Below the pieces are notes generated by a model that saw only the letters and a list, made by a program, of their open reading frames with translations, searched no databases and was not told the DNA's origin. The translations under genes were made by a program, and so were the position numbers. Below are positions 1-10,657 of a stretch of DNA of 64,000 nt, piece by piece; position 1 is the stretch's first letter; every line of letters begins with the position of its first letter. This DNA is from Ophiura sarsii (taxonomy: Eukaryota; Echinodermata; Ophiuroidea; Amphilepidida; Ophiuridae). The DNA lies in NCBI GenBank assembly GCA_035610835.1, contig CM069459.1:24443636-24507635 (forward strand), given 5' to 3'.

Positions 1-304
1 GTATGTTTGAAATAATTCTGTGTTACGAAAATGTGACCGGGTCATCTACCTTTAACAGTCTCTATAATACTCTCCCCAATTCATCTCTTAAGCTTTAGAG
101 TGTAATACATGAAAAAGAAGTAACATTTGTTTAGTTTGTTTCAATAATTTTATGATACTAAATTTATTTTACATAACATTTGTTTACATAACTCTACACA
201 CAATTGAACGTTTTGAGAGATTAAATATCATTATTACTTTTTCCATAATAGTCACATTTCACACAAATTATGTTTTCAAAAAAAATGCAAGATTCTATAC
301 CACT
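1..304. other. AT-rich noncoding, edge of a dispersed repeat
   Basis: No gene is visible. Bases 1-80 are a diverged direct copy of 2232-2300 (shared words include GAAAATGTGA and GGGTCAT), so this is the edge of a dispersed repeat that probably continues left of the window. Bases 181-230 duplicate the start of the left arm of the foldback element that follows. Confidence 0.5.
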
Positions 305-857
305 TTGTGTGCATAAATCCACACACAATTAGGTGTTTTGAGAGATTGAAACATTTACGACAAGGGAAAACCGTTGGCTACCTACACAAAGTTTCTCCTT
401 TTCAATACCAAGTTTATTTTCCCACAACCATGACAACAGTCACATTTCTCCAAAATGATGTTTTCTGAAAAGTGGCACTTTCCAACGAAACAGGGAAGTT
501 ATCGACGTGAATGGTAGACACTATTGGCTAGTCATGCATGAAATAAAATTATTTTATTTTTAATTTCTAATAAGGACCAGCTAAAGAAAGAAAATACTTT
601 CTTTTAATTGAAAATAAAGATGATTGAAACTAATTTTAAACAGCACTGGAGACATTTTTGTAACTTTCTTGCATAAGATTTTGAAAAGAGCCACTTTTTC
701 TGAAACATCATTTTGGGAAAATGTGAATGTTTTTAAAGAAGTGAACATGCTATGCTATTGAAAAGGAAAAACTTTTGATGGGTAGCCAAGCATTTCACTT
801 TTTCATAAACGTTTCAATTTTTAAAAACGTTCTTTTGTGTGTGGAGTTATGCAAACA
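305..857. mobile_element. Foldback (inverted-repeat) element
   Basis: The left arm (about 305-478) and right arm (about 676-857) are diverged reverse complements. Matching landmarks, in order, are the CACACACAA terminus, GTTGGCTACC against GGTAGCCAAG, TTCTCCTTTTCAAT against ATTGAAAAGGAAAA, and CCAAAATGATG against CATCATTTTGG. The arms enclose about 200 bases of AT-rich sequence. No transposase frame is present, so it is a non-autonomous foldback or MITE of unknown superfamily. Confidence 0.65.
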
Positions 858-1433
858 AACTTGATCAAATTTTGGTGTGGGGGGGGGGACTTTTTAACCC
901 TTTATTACATGCTTGATATTAGTAGGGGAATACAGAACAAAATCATTTTCAAGGGAGTGTGGATTATTCTGATCATGTTAAATGGTAATTTTCTTTTTCA
1001 AAATTGTATCAATTTATCATAAAATTGTGGTATTTATTACAATCAAACGAGATGCAAAATTTGACAGCAAAATGAGTATGAAGGGGGAGAAAATCCTGTT
1101 CTACAGCAGACAGACCATACAGGTAGGGTCGGTCAGTAAGCAAAATTTACGGTCGGTTTTTGTTTAAAATGTTTTATTAAATCATGTTGTATACAATCAT
1201 GATGTTTACAATCATGATGTATATACAAAATTCATGGGAACCTCAATATACGTTTGAAAATATGGTAGTGTAATTGAGCCCAAATCTTTAAAAAGGGGGT
1301 TGATAAGAGCAGAAACAACGCTCATTTCACAAAAATGTGGGTGTCATCATGTCCCCTGGGACAGACTTCAATGATGCTATAATGTGTCCCCAAGACATTG
1401 CCATCAGATACAGGCTTTTAAAAGCATGACTCT
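858..1433. other. Noncoding, with a Harbinger-like MITE fragment
   Basis: Bases about 1098-1165 carry CTGTTCTAC followed by CAGGTAGGGTCGGTCAGT, the signature of the Harbinger-like MITEs found elsewhere here (11426, 46523, 62444), but neither terminus is recognisable. Nothing else is identified. A run of nine G lies near 880-890. Confidence 0.4.
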
Positions 1434-1679
1434 TAACACTTTCCACACGGCAGGCATCTGCAGACGACATTCCAAAATTTTGCAAAATGTTTCAAAAATG
1501 TCAAGATTATTGAATTTCATTACCATATTTGGAATCACCATGAGAAATGCATTAAAATAAGTACAAGCATACCTAGTTTTGATACAGAAATCCTTGAGAT
1601 AGATCTTGAAAGTTGGGAAAGGTTACTGAAAATTTATGTTTTGTATGTGGTAAAACCAAAAGCCGTGTGGAAAGTGCTA
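1434..1679 (+). mobile_element. Family A inverted-repeat element, copy 1
   Basis: This is a full-length copy of a ~245 bp element seen about eleven times in the window. It begins AACACTTTCCACACGGC and ends GCCGTGTGGAAAGTGCTA, so the ends are ~17 bp terminal inverted repeats. Inside are a CTGCAGAC palindrome near the left end and the conserved words ACCATATTTGGAATCACCAT and AAATGCATTAAAAT. There is no coding capacity. A TTAA or TA occurs at the ends of most copies, so the target duplication is ambiguous. Confidence 0.75.
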
Positions 1680-2789
1680 CCCTTTCGGATCCACAGAACG
1701 CCACAGCGTTCCTAGGAAATAAAGAAATACTTAGAAAACATTCAAATAAATGTTCTATATCTCAAAAATGGAACAACCCATATACTTAAGTTTGGTATCA
1801 TTTTAAAGCTTGAAATGAAGCAAGAGGGCAAGTACATTACAAATTATGCAGAATTGCTATGATAGGAGTCAATCTCAAAGGTCAAAGGTTAAAATTGGAA
1901 CCCTAAATTTAATTCAGATCCGAAAAGGTTTTTTAAGACTTGAAGGTAGATGTTCCGATTTTCAACTTGAAGTTTTCTATTCTACATAAAAGGTCATCCT
2001 TAAAAGAGTTGTATTCCAAAGTTTGAGTTGCGTATGGTTCTTATTTTAGACGCACAAGACGTGGAATGTGCCCATTGAGTTGTACACAAACTAATTGGTG
2101 GTTAACCACCTTTCGCGGTAATTCGATGTTATTTCACCGATTTCTTCGTAATCATACTGATTTGGATCATAAAATTTCAGTATGTTAATCAGAAAAATAT
2201 GATCTTTCATATGAATGATATGAAAATCTCCATATGTTTGAGAAAAATCTGTGTTATGAAAATGTGATCGGGTCATATACCTTTAAAAGTCTTTCGTAAA
2301 GTTCAATACAAATTAAAGCTTGATCTTAAACGGTACCCATTTGTGTTTCTATGCATTCTAACCATTACAAATAAATGAACAAAGCAATTTGTGCCCACTT
2401 TATTATGTTTATGTCTGATAATCAAAAGACAACATCCAAATAGTTTTGATCTAAACCTGACCACACCATTGATCTCTATTTTAATCAGCAAGAGGATCAA
2501 TTTCTGGGAAACTTAACCCCCTGAGAACTACCGGCCGATTGGTTGAAATTTAGATTGAGTCAAATATTGTGTCAATCAGAGACATCGTTAGAATAATTAC
2601 AATTTTCAAAAATATTAGCATAATATATTTATAAGCAAAACTGTAATTGGTTATCAAAATGATTATATCATGTAATTGACCAATGGGAATTAGTGTACGA
2701 AAGACAGGTAGTGCCCAGGGGGTTAACCTCTTCATAAACAGACTCCTTATACAACCTAGTCTTTATCAAGACTCACAATCCTATTCCCC
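1680..2789. repeat. Noncoding; dispersed repeat with 14 bp palindrome
   Basis: No gene is identified. About 2091-2300 belongs to the dispersed repeat also present at 1-80. It begins with the perfect palindrome GGTGGTTAACCACC at 2097-2110. The short reading frames here have no recognisable domain. Bases 1680-2090 and 2301-2789 hold nothing I can classify. Confidence 0.4.
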
Positions 2790-2955
2790 AACACTTTCCA
2801 CGCAGCAGGCGTCTGCAGACGACTTTCCAAAATGTCACAAAATGTTTCAAAAATGTCAAGATTATTGAATTTCATTACCATATTTGGAATCACCATGAGA
2901 AATGCATTGAAATAAGTACAAACATGCCTCGTATTGGTTCAGTAATCCTTGAGAT
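2790..2955 (+). mobile_element. Family A element, copy 2, 3' truncated
   Basis: The copy starts AACACTTTCCACGCAGC and follows the family A consensus up to AATCCTTGAGATC. It is then cut off where CAGTGGCGTAGCTAGG begins. The missing right end is best explained by insertion or recombination with that second repeat. Confidence 0.7.
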
Positions 2956-3240
2956 CAGTGGCGTAGCTAGGATTTTTTTCAGGGGGTAGCAATTCCAGTC
3001 ACCAACTCGTGATTTTCACGTAAGTGGGGGGGGGGGGGTCAAAAAATTGCGCACGGTCAAAAAAAAAATCGCACAGTAAATATACCCACACATAACCAGT
3101 ACCACCCACGCAATCTCGGTCTTTTATCATTTTGTCCCCCTATTTTCTTTTTTTCCCCTTTTTAATTTTTTTTTAGAGGGGCTGGGGGGCGGGGGCACAA
3201 ATGGGTTTTTGAACGCTCAATGTTCAAAAAAAGCTTTGGT
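2955..3240 (+). repeat. CAGTGGCGTAGC-type dispersed repeat
   Basis: It begins CAGTGGCGTAGCTAGGATTT and is followed by G-rich and A-rich low complexity. Related starts occur at 19462 (CAGTGGCGGCACC) and, on the minus strand, near 27660-27690 (CAGTGGCGTGTCCAGGATTT). The class is not certain; the right end is not defined. Confidence 0.45.
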
Positions 3241-3242
3241 AC

Positions 3243-3480
3243 TGATAAGCTCTGATGACCTATTACATAAAACTTAAGATTCATCTTAAGAAGAGTTACT
3301 CTTTCAACTCTTCTTAGGAAGATTGCTCAAAAAGAATTTGTGAATTAATCTTTATGATATAAACACTTAGTCAAATTTTAGAACTTGGCCCTTCTTCCTA
3401 AAGCTCAACTTAGACAGAATTCTTAAATATTCTTCTTAATCAGGCTTAAGAAGACTAACTCTTCCTAAGTTCACTTAACC
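3243..3480. repeat. Palindromic CTTAAGAAGAGT stretch
   Basis: Clustered short inverted repeats are built from AAGAGTTACTCTTTC and its complement, plus several CTTAAG/TTAAGAAG words. It resembles the foldback sequence in the CACTC/GAGTG region just downstream. No coding or RNA signature is seen. Confidence 0.35.
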
Positions 3481-3645
3481 ATAAAACCCCGGTTTAGGAT
3501 TTTTGACAGGGATCACAATTTTCTAGCAAAAAACACCAACTAAATCTCCGGGAACTTGCCGGGATTTGACCCGGGGACCCTCCATTCTCAACCCCCCCCC
3601 CCCCCCCCATCCCACCCACTAAGCCACGGCCCTCAGCTACACATT
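3480..3645 (-). mobile_element. tRNA-derived SINE (minus strand)
   Basis: Read on the minus strand, TGGCTTAGTGGG (about 3615-3626) fits the internal RNA polymerase III A box and GGGTCAAATCCCGG (about 3560-3573) fits the B box. They are separated by a run of 17 G (complement of 3592-3608) where an anticodon arm would be. The acceptor and anticodon stems cannot be formed, so this is a tRNA-like SINE head rather than a tRNA gene. The 3' extent is estimated. Confidence 0.55.
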
Positions 3646-4020
3646 CGCGCAGTATACTGCGCTCACTATATAGGCTCAGTTGACTACGTCACCAAAAACG
3701 GAAGGCGCATGCGTTTGGAGAGGGACTTAGGATTAGCATTTTTTAGCACTCAGGGGTTTAGGGTTAAGATAATCTTATCTCTGGAGTGTCTTTACTTTCT
3801 TAATGTAAGAAAGTTAAAAACTCACTCTCCAAAGAGTGGGAAAGTGAAAAATCACTCCAAAAAGAGAGAAGAGTGAAAAATCACTCCAAAAAGAAGGAGC
3901 CAGTGACCATTCCTTTTTCACGCTTAGCTACCCTTTTAACTCTTTGAAGAGTGAAGTTTTCACTCTTTTACATTAATCTTAGAGAGAAGATTTCTAGAAA
4001 GGAGGGGGGGGGTGGGGGCA
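3646..4020. repeat. CACTC/GAGTG hairpin-like repeats
   Basis: Repeated CACTC and GAGTG words in opposed pairs (for example AATCACTCC-AAAAAG-AGAGAAGAGTG near 3850-3880) form a degenerate series related to the 21 bp hairpin minisatellite at 31525. The tail contains a run of G near 4003-4012. No gene. Confidence 0.4.
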
Positions 4021-4489
4021 CATAGATTGAGAATCACTCCTTGTGATTGATAGAAAGATGGAAAATTCAAATCACTCAACTGACTGACTATCCAATCGAA
4101 AAACATCTGTCCCTATCACAATCGGCAGTAGATTGAAAAATCAATCTTTTTGGTTGAATATTCAATGGCAAAGTTTAAGAGAGCACTTCCCTGATGTCAG
4201 TGCCCCAAGTTGTTTCCCATACTCAAATCAATAGGTATCACATAGCCAGCATGGTGGCATGAAATAACATATTAAATACTGTGCAATGTGATTTTTAAAT
4301 AGCCCTTTAACCTGAAACCAAATATCAACAGTCTATCGGACCTCTATCAAAACACAACTGTTCTCTCCTATACTGTAGGATGCATGACAGGTATGTTATA
4401 GGTTGGAGGATAAGGTGGCACATTCCAATTTCAGGGCCTAAGATGTTGAAAAGTTTTGTTGGCGGGTGTCGGACTATATAGACTATGAC
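4021..4489. other. Noncoding, nothing recognised
   Basis: No reading frame, RNA motif or repeat family is recognised apart from GATTGA/TCAATC words near 4040-4160. Confidence 0.3.
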
Positions 4490-4870
4490 TGAGCGTGTTT
4501 CTACTGGGGAACTTATTACCGTTAAGTTGCCCAGTAGAAACAGCCAGATAACGGTAATTAACGCTAAGTTTTGTAACCCCAAAAACCTTCACAAACCAGA
4601 TTTCTTAATGGTAATTAATGGTAACTTTCCCAGTAGAAACGTTAAGATCTGTGACCCGGATGTATACATGTACTGGGTTCTATGCATTGTGAGGCAGTCT
4701 TTTTCAGGTGGAGAGGAATTGTTTGGTATAACAAAAGGTCAAATGTCGTGGCCCATCGACTAGGATCGATAAACTTAGCGGTAACTTTCCGCGAGTAGAA
4801 ACAGGGGGGATTAAAGTTACCGTTAAAAGTTACCGGTAACTTTGCAGTGCCCCAGTAGAAACATGCTCTA
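4490..4870. mobile_element. CCCAGTAGAAAC-type MITE, copy 1
   Basis: The ends are inverted: GAGCGTGTTTCTACTGGGG on the left and CCCCAGTAGAAACATGCTC on the right. The interior repeats CCCAGTAGAAAC and its complement several times (near 4528, 4632) along with GGTAACTTTCC and GGTAATTAACG. It has no coding capacity. The same element, in reverse orientation, is at 9143-9570, and a third copy is near 41745-42156. Superfamily not assigned. Confidence 0.75.
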
Positions 4871-5246
4871 TGTTAGTTTTAATCATTTGTTGGTCACCTG
4901 GTGATGTCAACTAACCAGGAAATAAGAAACACTCATCTCAATTGACAAATTGAAATATTGGTGGGAATTGTGAGCAGGACAGCAACTCAGATGTCAGAAT
5001 GAAAGTTCATCTGTGTTGGTGATAAATAATATGAAGTTAAACTTTCGATCTCAACACAAGAAATAATTACCTGACATTTTCAGGTGTTTCTACACCTTTC
5101 ATCAGCAGACTAATGACTCGACTTGACCTTTTGGAGGTGTGACGTCAGAATCGGATCATAGACTCTAGGTAATTTGTACCTGCCCCCTTCTTTGTTGAGT
5201 GATGGTTGGTTGGCTCTGATGTAAGGCAACTCTGATGGTTTAGATC
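4871..5246. other. Noncoding, nothing recognised
   Basis: No gene or repeat family could be supported here. Confidence 0.3.
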
Positions 5247-5247
5247 A

Positions 5248-5487
5248 GGCCCGTAACTAGGATTTTTTCGGGGAGGAGGGCGGATTTTGTCAAAAGACCT
5301 TTTGTAAAAACTGGGACCTTTTTAGCAAGGGCGAGGGGGCAAATTTGGCAAAAGTGGACCTTTCCACCACATTTCAACCTATTTTCAGCAAAAATGATAG
5401 CTTCGCTCGTAAACAGCATTTTGGGGACCTTTTCTTGTACTTATGGAATGGGGAGGGGTGGTCCCCTGCCCCTAGTTACGGGCTTGG
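5248..5487. mobile_element. MITE with GGCCCGTAACTAGG termini
   Basis: The left end AGGCCCGTAACTAGG is matched in reverse by CCTAGTTACGGGCTTGG on the right. The flanks TTTAGATC and ATTAGACC agree at six of eight bases, which would fit an 8 bp hAT-type duplication, but this is weak. The interior is G-rich noncoding sequence. Confidence 0.6.
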
Positions 5488-5849
5488 ATTAGACCTAGAC
5501 ACAAAATCATGCTTCACAGGCACTTGCATCTTTTTCTTTTGAGATGAATTTTCTTTGCCAAAGAGGAATAAATCAAGAACCTGATGCTGTATTCCATAAA
5601 ATGTTGACAAGACGAGACAAACCATTCACTTTTCAGCAATTCTTGAAAATGAGATAGCCTCCCCCGAAACGTCCTAAAATCTTGCATGAAACAACCAAAA
5701 TATATCCTGCCGAGGCACTTTAGTGTGGCATGCAGATAAACCAATCCCTGGATCACAAAGGTGACATTCTATTGAACACTTGATGTAATGTATCTTGTAT
5801 TCTTGCTTCTTATTTGTGGCTTATCTTGTCATGGCTAAGACACCATCCT
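5488..5849. other. Noncoding, start of 740 bp repeat family
   Basis: No gene is recognised. The last part (from about 5740, ATCACAAAGGTGACATTCTATTG) already matches the tandem repeat family that follows. Confidence 0.35.
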
Positions 5850-7430
5850 CGTATTAGGTTAATATCCATAGGCTGTATGTGAATATAATGATGGATAAGG
5901 TCAGGGATATATAATACTTCTCAGTTGAAATCTATCCTAGGACAATATCCTTCTATATTACGGGCGTTGACTGTAGATTCATTTTTCATAACAAATTTGT
6001 GGAGAAAAGAGTAGAATTTGTTATTTTCAAAATCATTTTCAGAATCAGTATGAAATTTGCATTCATATAAGTACTAACATGCCTAGATTTAGTTCAAGGT
6101 TTTTTGAGAAAGCACTATATTGTGACATGCAAAAAAAATAAGACCCAGAATCACAAGGGTGACATTCTATTGAACACTTGATGTAATGTATCTTGAATTC
6201 TTTACTTCTTTTTTATCTGTGGCTTATCTTGTCATGGCTTTAACGACACCACCCTAAGTATTAGGTTAATATCCATAGGCTGTGGACAATAACCTACATG
6301 TATAAAATAGGCATTGACCTAGATACTTTTTTTCGTAACAACAAATTTTGAAGAAGAAAAAAGTTGATGTTATTATCATTTTAAGAATCAGTGTGAAATA
6401 AGAATCGAATTCCAAATAAGTACTAAATAAGTAGATTTGGCTCAAGGGTTTTTGAGATCGCAATGTGGAATGCAAAAACAGAAGTTCAAGGATCACAAAG
6501 GGTGACATTCTATTGAACACTACTTGATCTTGAATTCTTGCTTCTTATTTGTGGCTTATCTTGTCATGTCTAAGACACCACCCTTGTATTAGGTTAATAT
6601 CCATAGGCTGTGTGTGAATATAATGATGGATAAGGTCAGGGATATAATACTTCTCAGTTGAAATCTAGACTAGGACAATATCCTCCTATATTACGGGCGT
6701 TGACTGTAGATTCATTTTTCATAACAAATTTGGGGGAAAAGTGTAGAATTTGTTATTTTCAGAATCATTTTCAGAATCAGTATGACATTTGCATTAAAAT
6801 AATTACTAACATGCCCATATTTGGTTCAAGGGTTTCTGAGAAAGCACTATATTGTGACATGCAAAAAAAATAGGACCCAGAATCACAAGGATGACATTCC
6901 ATTGAACACTTGATGAAATGTATCTTGAATTCTTGCTTCTTTTTTATCTGTGGCTTATCTTGTCATGGCTACGACACCACCCTAAGTATTAGGTTAATAT
7001 CCATAGGCTGTGGACAATAACCTACATATATATAGGCCTATAATGGGCATTGACCTAGATACTCTTTTTGTTACAACAAATTTTGAAGACAAAAAAAGTT
7101 TACAAATCGTTGACGTTATTATCATTTTAAGAATCAGAGTGAAATGAGCATCGAATTCCAAATAAGTACTAAATAAGTAGATTTGGCTCAAGGGTTTTTG
7201 AGATCACAATGTGGAATGCACAAATATAAGTCCAAGGATCACAAAGGGTGACATTCTATTGAACACTACTTGATCTTGAATTCTTGCTTCTTATTTGTGG
7301 CTTATCTTGTCATGTCTAAGACACCATCCTCGTATTAGGTTAATATCCATAGGCTGTGTGTGAATATAATGATGGATAAGGTCAGATCAGGGATATACTA
7401 CTTCTCAATATAAATTTAGACTACGAAAAA
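5850..7430 (+). repeat. ~740 bp tandem repeat, two copies plus partial third
   Basis: The landmark TGTGAATATAATGATGG recurs at about 5877, 6614 and 7360, giving a period near 740 bp. Each unit contains two diverged ~370 bp halves that share TTAGGTTAATATCCATAGG and CACAAGGGTGACATTCTATT. Short reading frames that recur in each unit (about 6266-6520 and 6994-7191, minus) are products of the duplication and not genes. The third copy is broken by the MITE at 7454. Confidence 0.75.
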
Positions 7431-7453
7431 AGTATCAATGTCAACGCCCATAA

Positions 7454-7803
7454 GGCCAACAAAAAAAAAGTTGACTTGCCCTTTCAGGGCCAGAGTCTGG
7501 GTTGGACGGTCGGATTTGTTAAAATTATTATTATTTAAACAGGGAGATACTACACAAAAACACATTTTAAAGATTTTTTTTTTTTAATTTTTTTTTACAA
7601 TTTTTTTTTAAACAAGCAGATACTACTCAAAAACACGTTTTTATCTTTCTTTATTGTTAGGTGCTTCTTTCAAATTTTGCTTACTTTTTTTTTTAACTTT
7701 TTTTTTTTACTTTGAAAAAAGAAAATTAACAAAATAGCGACCCTAGATTTCCGAAAATTTGGGTCGGTCGGAAAGGGCAAGTCAACTTCTTTTTTTGTGT
7801 GCC
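7454..7803. mobile_element. PIF/Harbinger-like MITE
   Basis: The ends are inverted repeats: GGCCAACAAAAAAAAAGTTG, then ACTTGCCCTTTC on the left, and the complement GAAAGGGCAAGTCAACTTC...GTGTGCC on the right. The element is flanked by TAA at 7451-7453 and 7804-7806. A 3 bp TAA/TTA duplication is the hallmark of PIF/Harbinger transposons. The interior is A/T-rich and noncoding. It sits inside a repeat whose flanks are themselves inverted (CGAAAAAAGTATCAATGTCA left, its relative on the right). Confidence 0.8.
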
Positions 7804-8384
7804 TAATATAGGAATATTATGGGTGTTGACATAGATACTTTTTTCATTACGACAAATTTTGTAAAAAAAGTGTAGATATCTTTAATGTCATTATCATTTT
7901 CAGACTCAGTGTGATAATTGCATTCAAATAAGTACTAACATTCCTATATCTGGTTAAGGGTTTGTTATAGGACAAGGTGGTTCTATAAGCCAGCTCTTTT
8001 TGCTTGAGAATTATATGATTTACATTGCCTTTTGGTAGTAGGATTCACAGCACTAAATAAATAATGGAACAGCCCACGAAAGGCCTGTTGAATTGGTTGG
8101 GATGACACTCCTCTAAGTGAAATATATGAAAATGCCTCAAAAATAGTGTTGTTGGCCAAACTTTTGATCGGATGATTATTAAATGAAGATTATCAAACAA
8201 TATCAGTGCAAATGTTCTTCTTTGACCATTTGTTTATGATTTTATAGTCATTTTAGAGACTTCATATAATTGATTAAAATTGCTTAGACCTAGGTTAGGC
8301 CTGGGCAATCTACAAACATGCATATCTTCGACGGTACATATCTCGAAAATTTTGCCTTGACCTTATATATATATATTTTTACAG
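7804..8384. other. Noncoding, partial 740 bp repeat then unclassified
   Basis: Bases 7804-7960 resume the ~740 bp repeat (GGGTGTTGACATAGATAC...CAGTGTGATAATTGCATTC). The remainder has no recognised feature. A TATATATATATA stretch lies at about 8365-8376. Confidence 0.4.
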
Positions 8385-8483
8385 GAAAGACAAGACCATG
8401 ATCTTCACACAGAATGCAAAGTTGAAGCAACCAGTTGCTTTATAAACGAGAAAATGGTGTATAATTATGGTCCATTTTACACA
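8385..8483 (+). other. Candidate exon-like segment (speculative)
   Basis: A pyrimidine-rich TATATTTTTACAG precedes a 99-base segment that ends at GTAAGC, giving plausible acceptor and donor sites. The segment is a multiple of three and open in the frame that includes TECKVEATSCFINEK. The frame continues open past the donor, so openness is not specific. No homology is recognised, and such combinations arise by chance in 64 kb. Confidence 0.12.
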
Positions 8484-8835
8484 GTAAGCAATGGGGAATT
8501 TATTAGTGGTGTGGTACCAGTAGCCGATCTAATAGCCCTGGTTTTTAATTCATTTAATTCCCTTATTTTCGGTCCATGCTTTTAACAGAAATCAGATCTT
8601 TTGTCCAATATTCGTCCAAAAACATGAGAATTACCCTTAGACAATAACAAAAAAGAGGAAGATTCTTAAAAAGCTGAAAAAACAACCTAAAATTAGGGTC
8701 AAAATGCTAAATATGGACTGTGAAAATAAAAAATAAAAAATGTTGGCACAGAAGCTTAATCAGCTTTAAGGGTTGAAATGTTACCTTCATGTAGAATTTA
8801 GCACCTTATATGCACCCCCCCCCCCCCTCCCCCAT
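8484..8835. other. Noncoding, nothing recognised
   Basis: No gene is supported. A C-rich run (13 C at 8815-8827) marks the boundary with the MITE cluster that follows. Confidence 0.3.
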
Positions 8836-9133
8836 TTCTACTCATGAAAACTTACCAGTAGGTGATACCTGTGTTTACCTGTGCAATAACATGTGGAGAG
8901 GTCAAACCAGTTTTCTTTACGTTAAAACATGTTAAAAAGTATGTGAATAATTCTGGGTCATGAGAACTCAGCGATAAGATTTATCGGGTTGCTGTTTCTA
9001 CTTTGCAAGGTATAGCGGTAAATACCATTTCCAATCCTGCTTTTTGCAGATTCTGGCCGTTAGAAAACCATTTCTACTGGGTGAAAAGGCCAGGTGATAC
9101 TGTTAATTACCGTTAAAGTTGCCCAGTAGAAGC
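8836..9133. mobile_element. CCCAGTAGAAAC-type MITE relative
   Basis: It carries TTTCTACTCATG at the left and TTGCCCAGTAGAAGCACACTC at the right, with internal GGTGATACC and TTTACC words. It directly abuts the next, better preserved copy, so the pair is a tandem or nested insertion. Confidence 0.5.
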
Positions 9134-9142
9134 ACACTCTAT

Positions 9143-9570
9143 GAGCGTGTTTCTGCTGGGACACTGCAAATAGTTAGCGCTAATAAACGCTAAGTTTCAA
9201 TCGGTCAGTTTTTAATCCCCCCTGTTTCTACTCGCGAAAAGTTACCGCTAAGTTTATCGATCCTAGTCGATGGGCCACAACATTTGACCTTTTGTAATAC
9301 CAAACAATGCCATCGCACCTGAAAAAGATTGCATCACAATAATATGTATAACCCAGCGTGACACGGTTCACGGCGCAAACCGCTAAAAATCACCTTTCTG
9401 TTTCTACTGGGTTTATTGCCGATTATTGCCGATTATTGCTGGTTCCAAACCTGCTTTGTGAAGGTTTTTGGGATTACCAAAAATACCGATTATTGCCCGG
9501 TTCTGCCTGTTTCTACTGGGCAAACTTAGCATTTATTAGCGGTAACTTGCCCAGCAGAAACATGCTCTAT
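9143..9570. mobile_element. CCCAGTAGAAAC-type MITE, copy 2 (inverted)
   Basis: The ends are GAGCGTGTTTCTGCTGGG and CCCAGCAGAAACATGCTC. The segment TTACCGCTAAGTTTATCGAT followed by CCTAGTCGATGGGCCACAA is the reverse complement of the matching stretch near 4750-4790, so this copy lies opposite to copy 1. Confidence 0.75.
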
Positions 9571-10268
9571 GACCGACCACCACCCAATCAAGGTTTATAT
9601 CCTGATGTCAGTCGGTGGTTGAACTAGTCATCTTGTTTTGTTATTAACACAATCAGCAACTTAGTGATAGATCTAGTGACAAGGTGGGATCCAACTAATT
9701 TTGCGGATCAGTGACTTCCACTTTACAGGCTTGCAAGTGTTAAACCTTATACCCAACGGGCTGAGGTGTGCTGATAGATGGGTATCAAGATCGACCCTTG
9801 AGGGATGGGCTATGCTTCACAATATAAACAAAATTTTGAAAAATATTTAAAAATTCAGATTTTCATCAGAATGATATATGTATTCTGATGAGAACAAACA
9901 TAACTACTATTGGTTCAATGATTAACCCTATCCAGTGAAATGAGGCATATATACTGATGATAGATAGATGGATTTTCCAGCCTCTTGAACCATGTTCTTG
10001 AAAGAATATGTTTTGCAAATAATTATAAGCAACATTTTCATAAATGTTGAAATTTAAAATCTTCACCTTTGTTATCAGTTTAAGCTATGCATTCTAGTGA
10101 GTACAAACATGCCTATTAGTTCATTAGTATCATGTGGGTCACTTATGCATAATTGTTTAGGGTACAGAATTAGGGTGAAAAGGAGGCACAATGTTGGTTA
10201 AATAAGGCCTACAGATAGGCTATAATCTATGTGTCTCACAAGAATAAAACTTGTTTAGGGTTCATATT
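9571..10268. other. Noncoding, nothing recognised
   Basis: No gene is supported. Bases about 9860-10110 share faint similarity with the core of family A (GAGTACAAACATGCC), suggesting an old degenerate copy. Confidence 0.3.
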
Positions 10269-10657
10269 TAACACTTTCCACATGGCTATCAATTTTACCA
10301 TATAGACGTTATTCTTAATTGGCGCATTTACGTCGAAGAGGGTTATGTGAACTGAAAACGAGGCTAGCGATTGAGCCAAAACGAGGGTGCTGTAGTTTTT
10401 CAATGGGTTGAACATTGCACTGATCATAAACAAAAAGAATAACGTCTATACAAATCAGATTTTCCAGAAACCTTTCCCAACTTTCTTATCTCAAAAATTA
10501 CTAAACCAATACTAGAGATGTTTGTACTTATGTTAATGCATTTCTCATGGTGATTCCAAATATGTTGATTTGAAATTCAATAATGTTTACATTTTTAAAC
10601 CTTTTGTGAAATTTTGGAACTGTCGTCAGCAGACGACTGCCATGTGGAAAGTGTTTA
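10269..10657 (-). mobile_element. Family A element, copy 3, interrupted
   Basis: Both termini are present: TAACACTTTCCACATGGC on the left and GCCATGTGGAAAGTGTTT on the right, in minus orientation. The copy is split by a second insertion at 10305-10446; joining the flanks restores the family consensus word ACCATATACAAA. Confidence 0.75.
10305..10446. mobile_element. 142 bp MITE nested in family A copy
   Basis: The terminal inverted repeats GACGTTATTCTT and AAGAATAACGTC are perfect over 12 bases. TATA is present on both sides (10301-10304 and 10447-10450), while uninterrupted family A copies have a single TATA there. That gives a clean 4 bp (or 2 bp TA) target duplication. No coding capacity. 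Confidence 0.8.
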
